A DNA stretch of 64,000 nucleotides from Undaria pinnatifida (lineage: Eukaryota > Sar > Phaeophyceae > Laminariales > Alariaceae), in NCBI GenBank assembly GCA_012845835.1, contig JABAKD010000029.1:7998048-8062047 (forward strand). Direction: 5' to 3'. The notes beneath the pieces are model-generated. The model ran no database searches. It was not told the DNA's origin and saw nothing but the letters and a program-made list of their open reading frames with translations. The position numbers were made by a program, and so were the translations under genes. Within the stretch, counting starts at the first letter, position 1. Each line of letters begins with the position of its first letter. This document shows, piece by piece, positions 35,144 to 47,500 of this stretch.

Positions 35144-36419
35144 GGTGTTATTGCTGTTGTTTGCTGTTGTTGTCGTCGCCGTTGTTGTTATTGTTGCTGT
35201 TGCTGTTGCTAATGCTGTTGCTGTTGCTGTTGCTGCTCCTGTTGTTGGTGGTGTCGGTGTTGGTGCCGTTGTTGGTGTTGGTGTTGGTGCTGCTGCTGGT
35301 GTTGGTGTTGGTTTGTTGTGGCTGTTACTGATTGTGTTATTGTGTTGATCGTTTTTTTTTGTGTTGGTATGGTTGTCGTCGTTGGTGATTTGCGTGCATT
35401 CCGCGTGGAATCTACCACCCCTCCAGGCGCGCCCACGCAAATACTCGGTCGCTCGGTTCGGTTGTTCGGTATTTCGATCGTTCCCGTAACACCCGACCAT
35501 CTGAAACCGTTCATTATGATTTTTTTTTTGTGCAGGGTTGACGCCGTGGACTTCCACGACCCGGGAGAAGAAGAAAGCGGCAACTACGACCTCATCGAGG
35601 ACCTCGTCACCGAGGAGACGTACAAGTGAGAGAGGTTTCGCTTTCGGTTGGTCTTTCGGTTGGTCTTTCGGTTGGTCTTTCGGTTGGTCTCGGTGTTTCG
35701 AAGGGACGGCTGGGGGGGGGGGGGGGGGGTGGAGGGGGTGTTCAAGGGAAGGAGGGGGAAGAGGGGGGGGGGCGCGAGGGGGAGAGGGGGGTAGAGGCGA
35801 CCTTCCGAAATGGGCCAGACAGTAGGGGCGTCGTCAAAAGTATGACGGAGACAGCGCGATGAGAGCGTTTTTTTTGTCTTATCGTTTGCGACGGTCGTAA
35901 GTACCCTGCAAGTACAACCTTACCCGTCTTTGTGGTTTTCTGGCGGTATCGTATTTGGGCCCGATGTAAGATTCCCGCCGCAAGCTTCTGCGTCCTGTTG
36001 TTCTTGTTACTCGAACAGCAGTACAGCCGGCCGAGGCGCCTGTTTTCTTCGTCCGCTCGTTACCCCGCCCACCCACTAACGGTCCCTCCCTCCCTCCCTC
36101 CCCCCCTCCCCTCCCTTATTTGTATCTCCCGTGCTCCGAACCGCCGCCCGCAACCGAAACAATTATCTGCAGGGTTGCGAAAGACCAAGCGCTGGAGTTT
36201 TACGCGTCGGGAGATGGCCCTAGACTGGCGCGCGCGCGAGCGCGCGCGGAGCGCACCCTGAGCAACATTGAGCGCCGGTCTAGGCGAGGCAGGGGGGGAA
36301 GGTCGACCACTTCTTCCCGCAGACGGTCGTCTTCCCGCCGTCGCTCCTCTGCCAGCGGGGACAACAACAGCGACGGTGGTAACCGTAGCAGCTTCCGCGG
36401 GGGCGGCAGCGGTGGCAGC

Positions 36420-36455
<36 letters not shown>

Positions 36456-39400
36456 GGCGGTGGTAGCAGCGGCGACAACAACAGCAGTAGTAGTACGAGC
36501 AGTACCGATAGCGATAGCGGTAGCGACGGCGGGGGTGGCGACGGCGGTGGCGATGCAGGCGTTTTGTTTGGAGTGGCGGGGGCTGCGGGCAGTAGAGGGG
36601 GGGGGGCGGCGGCGGGGGCACGGAGGCGCAGCCGGCGGGCGCAGAGGGGAACGAGAAGAAGAGATATACTGGGCCAGAACGCCTCCAGGAGTTTTCGCTT
36701 CGTCGTCTTCGGACTCAGAATCGGATTCGGACGTCGATGGCGCCTTTGGTACCGCCTTCGGGAACGCCTATGGAAAGCCCTCCCGCGCCTCACAAAGGAG
36801 GAATGTTCCGGGTGCCAAACTTAGGGCGGTCCCCGGTGCCAAAATCAGGACCGTTCCGGGAGCCGGTTCTACCGGGGCCACACGACCGGCAGCTGAAGCA
36901 ACCGGTCGCTCTTCCCCGAGAGAGCGGGGTGCGGAAAGTGGTGGTGGTGGACTAGGCAACGGCGTTGGGGATGTCGGTACCGCTGCAGCTGCGACAGAGG
37001 GAGCGGTACCGGGGGCAGCGGTAGCAGCGATGGGGGCGGGGGCACCGGTGGCAGGTGCTGCTGTTGCTGCTGGTAAGGCTGACGAGGGCATCGGCGCGAA
37101 GGACGGAGAAGGTCCGCGGCGGGAGGCCAGCAACGGTAGCGGTGGTGGTGTCAGTAACGGGTGCCGTGATGGTAAAGGTAAAGATGAAATTAAATGTGAC
37201 GGTGAGGGTGACCGTGACGGTGACGGTAAATGTAACGGTTACGGTATCGGTAACGCCGCGGCAGAGAAAGCTGCGGCCGCTGACCAGAAGGAGAGGGGAA
37301 AGGAAAGAGCGAAAGCGAATGGAGCGGCAAGGGAAGGGCATGGAGGTGTCGATGGAGTTGCGGAGGAAGATGGAACAGCGGTGGCGAGTGATGACGACGA
37401 CGACGTCAATGACAGGAAGGGAGGGGGAGGCGAAGAGGAGGACGACTTTGACGAGGATGGGCAGAGGGTCGGGGGGAGCAGGGGGGGGGGAGCGGTGGCG
37501 CAGCTAGGCTTGAGGGCGGAGTTCATGCCCGTCTCTCAGGGAGAATGGGAGGCAGCGGTGTGCTTGGGGGACTCTAGCGATAGCGGTGACGGCGGCGGCG
37601 GCGGTGGTGGTGGCGGCGGCAACGGCGGCAGCCGTCCCACTCGACGGTGAGTGCTTGTGTTGTTTTTGTAGCGCTCTTTTTGTATCCCCCCCTCCCCCTC
37701 CCTAATTTTATTCTGCTATTTTTGTGTGCTGTGTCCCCCGCACCCCGGGGTGGGAGAATCTCGCGGGGGAGTGGTCGCGCATGTTGGGGCGTCCCTTCAT
37801 CAACTGCGTATGCTATTCAAGCCTGATTCTGAGAGTTTGTTCCCCGATCGCGGGTGCAGTTGCACAGCGGCTACGACAGCACCAGCTTATCGTGGTGCTA
37901 GTAGTAGTGGTGATGGCACTCGTGGTGGTAGTAATGGTGGTGGTGGTGGCGGCGGTCAATTCTCGTGTCCATACCTCGTAGTTTGTTTTGGTTTTTTTAT
38001 TTTATTTTCGAATTTTATTTTGGTTTTCATTTTTGTTTTGGTTTTCCATATACAGTCGTCCCCGCTTTAAAGACACTCTTCTTAAGGAAACTCCCCGCTA
38101 TAAAGACACATTTTTTTCCCAGAACATGGTGCCCCGCAGATGTACAATAATAAGGGGGGGGTACCTTTTCCACTTTGCGGCCCCCCCCCAATTTTTTTTG
38201 CTGGGGCAGCACACTGCTGTATAACATCGACAGCGGTCTGCTGCAGCCCGCACTACCGCGTGTGGGTATGGAGAGATTCCTCCCATCTGCTGGCGGGTCG
38301 TCAGCTGCCGGCTTGAAGCCATGTGGCGAACCCACGTGCCAGTCAAAGTCTCAACTCGTGTCAGGCAGTCAAAGTTTGGGATTTTTGCCTTTCTCGTGGA
38401 GTTAAATTTTGGTATTTTTGTTTTGTGTTTTTGCCTCGTGTTGACCTTTGGGGAAGAACGGCGGTGTCCTCTTTTCGGTGTATTTGCCCGATTTTTTTGT
38501 ATGTTGTGGTCTGCGCTACCGACCGTTTCCTAGTGTCCTTCTAAGGGGTCGACTGGGTTTGTTTGGTCCCTATGTGGCAGGTAACTTGCGTATATCGTAT
38601 CAGAGCTAGTTCCAACGAACTGATGTGTCTCAGGTGTGTTCGCGATATCTCGGGCATGATGTTCACCGTGAGGATAACGCCTTGACAATAAGAAAAGCCT
38701 GCAACAACACCAGCGCACTGCCGTACACATTACAGCAAGAGCCTGCATCAACAATAGCGCACTGCCGTACACATTACAATAGGTCGTGCTGCACTCCTTC
38801 CCGCGGTTCGGTGGTGGAGGGAAATTCAAAATGTGTAAAGTATTGGAGTGTACTACAGCAGTAGTGTTGCGGCCTTTCAAATCACGTGTTGTAGTTTCTA
38901 AGCAACACAGTTTCGTGGTCGCATTCCTGCTTCAAATGCGCGTATTTTGACATATGTTACACCTCCATTGGCCCCGGGGACGGTGAGTTAGTGGCCCCGG
39001 AATCCTAAAGACACTTCCCCGCGTTAAAGACACTCCCCAAAAAAAAAACGCGGTGTGTCTTTAAAGCGGGGTCGACTGTATATATATATTTTTTTCTGCT
39101 TTTTTTCAGCTCTTTTTTGTCCTTCCTTGATCCTTGTCCCATATTTCCTTTTTCTCTTTTCTCCTTTTTTCCCCTCTGTTTTTTGTTTATTTTTCAATTT
39201 TTTTGTCGTTTTTTTTTCCAGGGACGGTAAAGAAGCCGGCCCGGCCAAGCCGAGGTCTCCCTCCATGGCGTCGGCAATGTCGATCTCGGCCGACGAAGAC
39301 GAGGAGGGGCGCGCTGGCAAGGGAGAGGGGACGAAAGGAAAAGCGTTGAAGCCCTCCGACAGGAAGGAAGGGGTGAAGGACAAGGGATCAGTGCGAGAAG

Positions 39401-40111
39401 CACCAGGGGGAATCAAAGTCAACAGCAGCGGTGGCGGCAGTGGTGGCGGAGGCGGTGGGACAGAGGTAGATACTGTTGTTGTTGTCGTTAATTCTGCTCG
39501 GGTGGAAGGAGGGGGGGGCGTGAGGAAAGCGGGGGGGGGGAGAGAAGGCGGTGGGGGGGGGCGGACGGTAAGGGACAGAGGCTGCAGATGCAGTTACGAA
39601 AATCCCGACACATTCCTCGATAAATGGAGCAGTCATTTTAGTTCGTTCGAGACGCGTACGCGTGTCCCGTAGGGTGCGGTTTCCGGTCCCCTCCCTTGGT
39701 CCCCGGCTTTTGTTTTGTTTTGTGTTTTGCTCGAGGGTGACTTGAGTTATTTTTCCTCTCACGATATCTCGACCGTTCCTAAGTTCTCAAGCCTAACTCA
39801 GCCTCGCCCGGCGTAGCCTGCCTTGTGTTCCTTTCTTGCCGACCGTCTTGCTATCACTTGCCGTCGTTTTGCCTTGGCACCACGTGCACCCCTACCCCCC
39901 ACCGCCACGCCCATAGCCACCCCCAGCTCCACCCCCACCCCCACCTTCACCCGCACCCGCACCCGCTACCCACCCCTCCGCTGTCGCTGCTGCCGCACTG
40001 TCGAACTTCTGATGCCCCGGACATCCGATGCACCCCGTTTTTTGCGCGAAAACTCAACTGGGTGCTGCACGCCTGTGTTGTTGACGACCTCGATGATGAT
40101 GATGGTCATGG

Positions 40112-40142
<31 letters not shown>

Positions 40143-41532
40143 GATGCCGGCCACAGAAGAAGTCTGCGGGGCCCAGAAAGGTGTGCGGGAAGCAGGATTA
40201 GTGACGACTGTAGTGGTAACATTGCTGAGTCTAGCGCTTTACGATTAACCGTCCCCCCCCGTCACCCCCCCGTCTCCCCGTCTCTCACACCTCACCCCCC
40301 CCCCATCCCCTTTCCCAACCTAACCCTCCCCCCCCACTCCCGCCCATCTTCCTATGTTCAATCGATTTTTTTTTACATCAGAACGGCACCCCAGCGTCAT
40401 CAGCACTCGTGGTGGCAGCAGCATCCAAACCGGGTGCCTTTCCGGCCCAAGAGGGGGCCCAGTGGGTGGATCCCCCTTCAGTCCTCAATCCGCAGGTACT
40501 CGTTTCATTGCCGCTGGTGGGGGTCGGGGGTGGAGGGAGGAGTGATGGGGACGGGGCTTGGGGGAGGTGTTGGTGTTGATGTGGGGGGAGATGGTGGTGG
40601 AGGTGATATTATTAATAGTAGTGGAGGTGGTGGTGTGGGTTGTTGTTGGCGTTTTCGTTGGCATTGACGGTGTTAGCACCATTGTGTAGTGTTTTTGTCG
40701 AGCGTCGGTACATGTCGTCGACAACGCCGTTATCGTTGGCGTCGTCTGCCGGTTTTATTTTTCGGTCGTTTCGTGGTCGTGTGGCGTTGCGCCTCTCGCT
40801 TCTTATGGTCTCCATCCTGTGCCACCGCCGTCTCTGCTTCAGGTGGACAATGGGGGGTGGGAGGCGGAGGTGTTGCTGGACGAGTCCCAGAAGCTCCGGC
40901 GGCCGCGGCTCCCTGTGTATCTCGACGACCCCGATATGCTGTTCGGCGCCCTGCACACTCCCCGGCCGATGCTGAGAGTGCTGCAAACCGAGGCGCAGCA
41001 GGAGAATGTGAGTGCTGTTTCGTATTACTTACTTTCTTTCTTTCTTTCTTTTGCATGTTGTTCTTGTTGTTATTCTCGCTCTTGGTTGTCTGACTGATTG
41101 ATTTGACGGACTAGCTGGTCGAATTCGGGACTGATTGCTTAAATACTGCCTGACTTGACTTGACAAGGAATGGACTGACCGACCGAATACCAACCGACCA
41201 TCCGGATACCCACCCCTCCCCCCCCCCCACCCCCCCCACCCCCCCACCCCACCCACTCTCAGACCCACATTCTGGAGCGGACACGACTAGGCGACAGATG
41301 GCGGCCGAAAAGCAGAAGCGTCTGCAGTCTGCAGCCATGAAGACCGGCTACACCATCAACACGCTCGGGGAGGGCAAGGCCAGCAGAGCGGAGAGCCACA
41401 TCAGGTGGGTGGTGGCGGCGGTTGGGATAGGCATGAAGACGGGGGGTGGGGAGGGGTGAGGAGGGGATGGATGTAGCGGTGGTGGAATGGGTGGATGTGG
41501 TGGTGGCGGGGATGGGGGGGGGGGGGGGGGGG

Positions 41533-41571
<39 letters not shown>

Positions 41572-42838
41572 CGCGGAGCGGCGGGGGGGGGGGGGAAGGG
41601 GGTGGAGGGGGCGACGAGTGTTTTCGTTTTCTAGCTTTCTTGCGGGGGTCGGAACCGGAGCTGTTGGGTTCGGTTTACCGCAGGCTTATGACGCGCGGTG
41701 ATGTGTTGCTCTGTGTTTGCGTAGTAGGTACGACGTACGAAAAAAAAGGAACTTCGTTTTCCCATTGCCGCACGCACCCTGCGAGTGAAAAAACCATCCC
41801 AAGCACGCGTAATTTGCGCGGATATTAATGTTTGCAAATTAGGTTGTAGAACGAAGTTGCAGACTAGTGCTCGGCGATAAAGACGCAACAGTTATCTTGT
41901 GTCACCGACCGCAACCCCCTCCCCCCCCCCTCCTTTTTATCCGCTTTTCCCCTTCCCACTTCGCTCCTTTCCTCCCCCCTCTCCCCCTCCCCCCCTTCCT
42001 CCTTCACCCCTCCCCCCCCCCCCTCTCCCCCTCCCCCCTTCCTCCTTCACCCCTTCCCCCCTCCCTCACCCCTCATCCCCCCCCCCTCCCCCTTGTTTAC
42101 CCCGTCCTTCTCGTGCTCCACCGTATTTGTGTCTCCCGTGCTACCCGCTACCCTAAACTCAGGGCGGTCATCGTCCGACCGCCTCCCCACGCCTCTCCTG
42201 CGGAGGACAAGGTATGTAACCGGAAACGTAGCTTTTGCGGTATAGGCCCGTGAATAAGACATTGACGCATAAGAAATTACAAAATAAGAAATTGCATAAA
42301 AATAAACTATTGGGTGCCAAATAAGAAATTACCGAGTTAGGCCATCAGGATCTCTCTTCGGGGGACGCGAAGAAATTGGGATCAACAAATCGTGCTCAGT
42401 GGCGAGAGCTAAACTATTAACAAGTTCCTGTACAAAGGCACCGTAGCTCTCGCGAAGAACTCGCGCTGCTGGGCATTTGTACCTCTCGTCAACCCACCCC
42501 ACCCCACCCCACCCCACCCCACTCGACCCGACCCAACCCAACCCAACCCAACCCAACCCAACCCAACCCAACCCAACCCAACCCAACCCAACCCAACCCA
42601 ACCCAACCCAACCCAACCCAACCCAACCCAACCCAACCCAACCCAACCCAACCCAACCCAACCCAACCCACCCCAACCCACCCCAACCCCCAACTGATAC
42701 GTACTGCTGTGTTGCTGTTGTGGTGCTGCTGTCTCGGCAGTCCCAAATATTCGCTTTTTTTAAATATGTTTTTGCGGGAGATCAGGTAGTCGGGCGGGAT
42801 ACAAAAAAATCGGGCACACGACGATGCAAAGGGGTCCC

Positions 42839-42875
<37 letters not shown>

Positions 42876-44497
42876 GTTCCCTTCTGTTGCTACGTTTTTT
42901 TCTGATTATTCGAGCGAAGCGAGTTTCTAATCTACACCTGGGCCTCGCAATGTAGGCTCCCATGAAAAAAAATAGTTTGCGTGCGTGTCTTCGACTAAAC
43001 TTGATTTTAGTGTGGGATCATTTGATTTTATACTGCAGGTGGAGGCAGACCACCACGGAGCAACAAAGCACACACACACCCTTCATTTTTTATTTGGTAG
43101 TTCTTGGGTTCTACGCTCACTTTTCGTTCTTCGTCCGTAACATTTCTGCCTCCTTGATGTAAATTTTCGCCTCCGAAGGGAGAACTTGTAAATAGACATA
43201 TTTGGCTTTATAGTGAATTGGAACGTCGCTTCGCTTCGGGATAACCTATAGCACTATACAGTGCCCCCCCCCCGGTAAGGCGGTGGTGTGGTAGAGCAAT
43301 ACGACCGCCTTATACGGGGAACACGCCTTATTCATGGCAGGTTATCGGTGCAATTCCTCAGTCGCGCCAAGCGATTACCGCCTTATATCGGGATACCGCC
43401 TTATTGGGGTGCAGCACTAAATAGGGTTCCCCCTATAAAAGGCGTTGGTGTGGTAGAGCAATGTGACTGCCTTATAGGGGGAACCCGCCTTATTCACTCC
43501 AGGTTATTAGTGCGATTCCTCATTTGTGCCAAGCGATTCCCGTCTATCGGGATACCGCCTTATATTCGGGATACTGCCTTATTGGAGAACCACCCCTACT
43601 GTATGCTCAAGGCTGCCCAAGACTGGCATGACGGTACGATGCCAAGTCTTTTGCCCGAACATCCCCCCCTCGCTGTGCCGATGAACTAGTTAGAGTGAAT
43701 TTCGGCATATGAGGGAGACAATACGATGCATATTTTGGAGAGCTTTTAATAGTGCCGGTTTGTGGCAGCCCACTATACCGGCATTATACAGGGTACCGGC
43801 ACTATTGGGAAAATACGAAGTATACATTGGAGAGCTTTCAATAGTGCTGGTATGTGCCAGCCCAATATACCGGCATTATACAGGGTATCGGCACTATTGG
43901 GAAATGGTTACTGTAGAGAGTAACCAATTGTAATAATATATATGGTGCCAGTTGTGCCAAGCGATTTCACTAGCCCTACAGAGGGCAGCGGCACTATTCA
44001 ACCGGCACTGTATTGGGACCCCCCCCACACTGCAGTTTTTTTTAAGCTTCACGAATCTGGAATTATAGATTTGAGTGTTGTCCTTTGCTCTACATCCGAT
44101 TACACTACTATGCTCTAATCTTCTACGCTCTTGCTGTAGTACTACCCGCCGTGTCCTTATCTCTCTCCTGAATGACAGCTCATCGCCACCAAACTCGCTC
44201 TCTCGTACTCGTGTGTACCCCCTAGTAAACTTGGCTTCAAAATATATGGAAATCCATTCCCGCTCCACAAACCCCACATTTTCTACGTCAAATGGTACGC
44301 GTTTTTTTTTTCCCATACAGCAGTCGCAATGACCCACCGCTTTTACCGCCGCTGTGTTGTTCCGCAGGTGCTCATTGCCCCGCCGAAGAACTGGGAAGAG
44401 ATTCGCAACCTGCACCGCCCTCGAATGCCGCTCAACACACTCCTTCCGTCTCAGAAGTGAGTGTCCGTATGCCAGTTGTTGATGTTGATGTTGTTGT

Positions 44498-44544
<47 letters not shown>

Positions 44545-47500
44545 TTGTTGTTGTTGCTGTTGTTGTTTTCACATTGCAGAATGGGGTTAAGGGGGGGACA
44601 TGCCTCCTTAGGAATTGTACCCACATTTTGGTGACACCGTTACTTGGAATTTCAATGCCACAAAGTTTCGCGGTGTCGGAAGGGTAATCCGCCCCCCCAC
44701 CCCCCCCCCCTTTTCAAAAGGAGGTGTCCGTCGGTCAGCTGTTTTTTGTCGCCAAAAAAAAATATGGAAGGACCGGAACGGGGGGGGGGGAGAGGGGGGG
44801 GTCCCCCCAGTCCTCCCCTCTCCCTCCATTTTTCTCTTTCTTTTATTCTTGCCAATAAAATTATTTCGTCGCGTATACCTTGCGGATGATACAGATGTGT
44901 CGTGCGGCTTCCGAGGAAGCAGAAGACGGCAGGAGGGGGTCAGGCTGGAGGTGGTTTAGGCGCGCGCATCGGCGAAGTGGTTTCCATGCCCATGCACAGG
45001 GAGAAGGTCAGCAGGGGGGATGGTGGTGGTGTTCGTGGTTGGTGGTGGTGTGGCTGTGGTGGTGGTTTGGGCATACGGGTGTGGGGTAGGTCGTACACAT
45101 CTCTGGGGGGGGGGGGGGGGGCGCTGGGGTCGTGATTGGCGTGACACCCCTCTCCTTTCCTCATTGTTATTTCGTATACACTGGAAACCCCTAAGAATTG
45201 ATTTGTTCCCCCTAGACTCGCGGACAAGGCTCGTGAAGGTGGTGTACGTTAAAACCCACCTTATGATTTTACCTCCAACTTTCCCCTTCCCCTCTTTCCC
45301 CTTGTTTGGAATGCGCTGGAAACCCCTAATGCTGTTATAGGATTTGCTTCCCCTGGACTCGCGGTCAACGTTCGTGATGGTAGAGTACGTGGAGGAGCGT
45401 CCCCCTCTCGTGGGGTCGACGGGCATGGCCAGTACCATAATTACCTTCGTCAGGAGCAGCAGCCGCCGCGGCCTCGTAGGCAAAGAGGTAATGCTGGTGG
45501 TGGTGGTGGTGGTGTGGGGCTTTGGGGGTGTTTTATGAGCGCGTGATTTGTGTCTGCGTTTTGTGTCTATGTTTGTGTTTTTAAGCGTTCGTGCATGTTC
45601 ATTGTCCTTTGGCTGAAGCACAATAAATATTTTTTTCATGACTTTTGCGTTTGTTTTTTTGTTTTGACATTTGGTGGACTGGAGTGTTCCGAAACGTCTC
45701 GGGCAAACTGCCTTCGCGACCGCATCGCGCAACACAATCGCCTCATTGTGTAAAATGCCTAAAAACATTCGTCCACTGCGTGATATTTTTCCTTTTTGAT
45801 ACCACCCCGAAACAACAAGGGGGCAAGATAAGCAGTAACAAATTATGTAACAGAGTAATCTTGATGACCGCCCAAATCTTGGAGGTATCTCCATTAGGAA
45901 TGGAAAGCGGTGCTTCGTCTCGAAAGGGATGCGTGATCAATGGTCAAATGACTTCAAGACGAGCAAAAAATGAATACACCCTCCCCCCCTTTTCCCTCAC
46001 GTTCCCCGCGTCGTTTTTTCTCCCCGCGCTGCTCGGGTTTGGTTGCGGTCATGACCCCCCCCCCCTCCCTTTTTTTTCCTTGCGTTCCTCGCGTCGCTTT
46101 TCTCCTCGCACTGCTCGGGTTTGGTGTTCGGTCATGAGCAGGCTGTTCCGAACATCGGGCCGGGAAGTTTCGGCGAGAGAAGGTAAGAAGCGTGTCACGA
46201 TAGGCGCGCCGCGTGGGGTGACGGACCTCAGAATAATCAGATGCACCATTACCGTAGCTTGCGTGGTGAGGCAGTGCTACCCCCCCCCCCCCCCCCCCTC
46301 ACCTCCCCCTCCCCCCCCCGCTGTGAAAACCCGACGTGCTCCTTCCCGGAATTGTAGGGATGTGAGGGTCTATGGTCATACGACTACGGGTATGCACAAA
46401 CGGAGTACACCCCTCCCCCCCCCCCACACACGCCCCCTCCCCCGCCCCTTTGCCCCCCATTATCGACCCCTTTTACCTTCCTCCCCCCTCCCCCCACCCC
46501 CCTCTTCTGTTTTTTCGTACGACGGCCGTCCGTCTCGCAGGGAGCTGAGCCCGCAGGAAGACTCTCCGTTTTTGGGCGAGATCAGGCCCGGCTCGGAGCA
46601 GGCGGCCATCTGCAACGGTCTCTTCCGAGCGCCTATCTTCAAGCACAATGTAATAGCTGCAGTCTTAGGGCCGCGTTAAGTGCGGTAGTCTTTAGCGCGG
46701 CACCCCAGTTGGTGCAATGTAGTCCCGCATTAGTGCGGTACCCTTTAGTGCGGGACCCCAGTTTAGTGGCATGTAGTAACTGCAGTCGTAGCCCTGCGGT
46801 ACCCTTTAGTGCGGGACCCCAGTTGTGTGCAATTTAATAACTACACCCGTAGTCCCGCATCAGTGCGGTACCCTTTAGTGCGGGAGCCCAGTTTAGTGCA
46901 ATGTAATATCTACAGTCGTGGTCCCGCAGGAGTGCTGGACCCTTTGAGTGCGGGACGCCAGTTTAGTGCAATGTAATATCTACAGTCGTAGTCCCGCAGT
47001 AGTGCGGTACCCTTTAGTGCGGGACCCCAGTCTAGTGCGATGTAATATCTACACTCGTGGTCCCGCATTAGTGCGGGACCCCAGTTTAGTGCGATATAAT
47101 ATCTACAGTCGTAGTCCAGCAGTAGTGCAGTACCCTTCCTTCGGTGCGGGACCCCAGTTTAGTGCGATGTAATAACAACTTTGAATAGTCGTAGTACCGC
47201 GTTAGTGCGCTACTCTTTTGGTGCGGGACCCCAGTTTAATGCAATATAGTAGCTACCGACTGCCGGTTGTTCGGCCCTTGGGCTGCTCGGGCTGTTGCAG
47301 TCCCGCATTAGTGCGGTGCTCTTTAGTGCAGCACCCCAGTTTAATGTAATGTATTAACGACAATCTTTTCCCCGTATTAGTGCGGTACCCCGGTTTAGTG
47401 CGGTGAAAATCGCTGGTTACGTAGTTGTGGTCCCGCGTTAGTGCGGTATTCTTTGCTGCGAGGGGGGCAGTTTAGTGCGGTGAAATTGCCTGCCTCGAGC

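Noticed and set aside
34676-35557. 293-codon minus-strand ORF, Pro/Thr/Asn-rich
   Set aside because: Antisense shadow of TAF1 exons and of the TTG repeat intron.
36200-36793. 197-codon minus-strand ORF
   Set aside because: Antisense shadow of the Ser/Gly/Ala-rich TAF1 exon; Leu/Pro/Arg runs are the complement of triplet repeats.
42329-42905. Gly/Trp/Val and Pro/Asn/Thr/Gln repeat ORFs
   Set aside because: CCCAA microsatellite within a TAF1 intron.
44956-45894. 312-codon minus-strand ORF
   Set aside because: Antisense over TAF1 exons and introns, with Thr/Pro runs from repeats and no domain.
45645-46679. 344-codon plus-strand ORF
   Set aside because: It joins intron repeat R1, C-runs and two real TAF1 exons in one frame by chance. 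The exon chain with splice sites explains the conserved part better.
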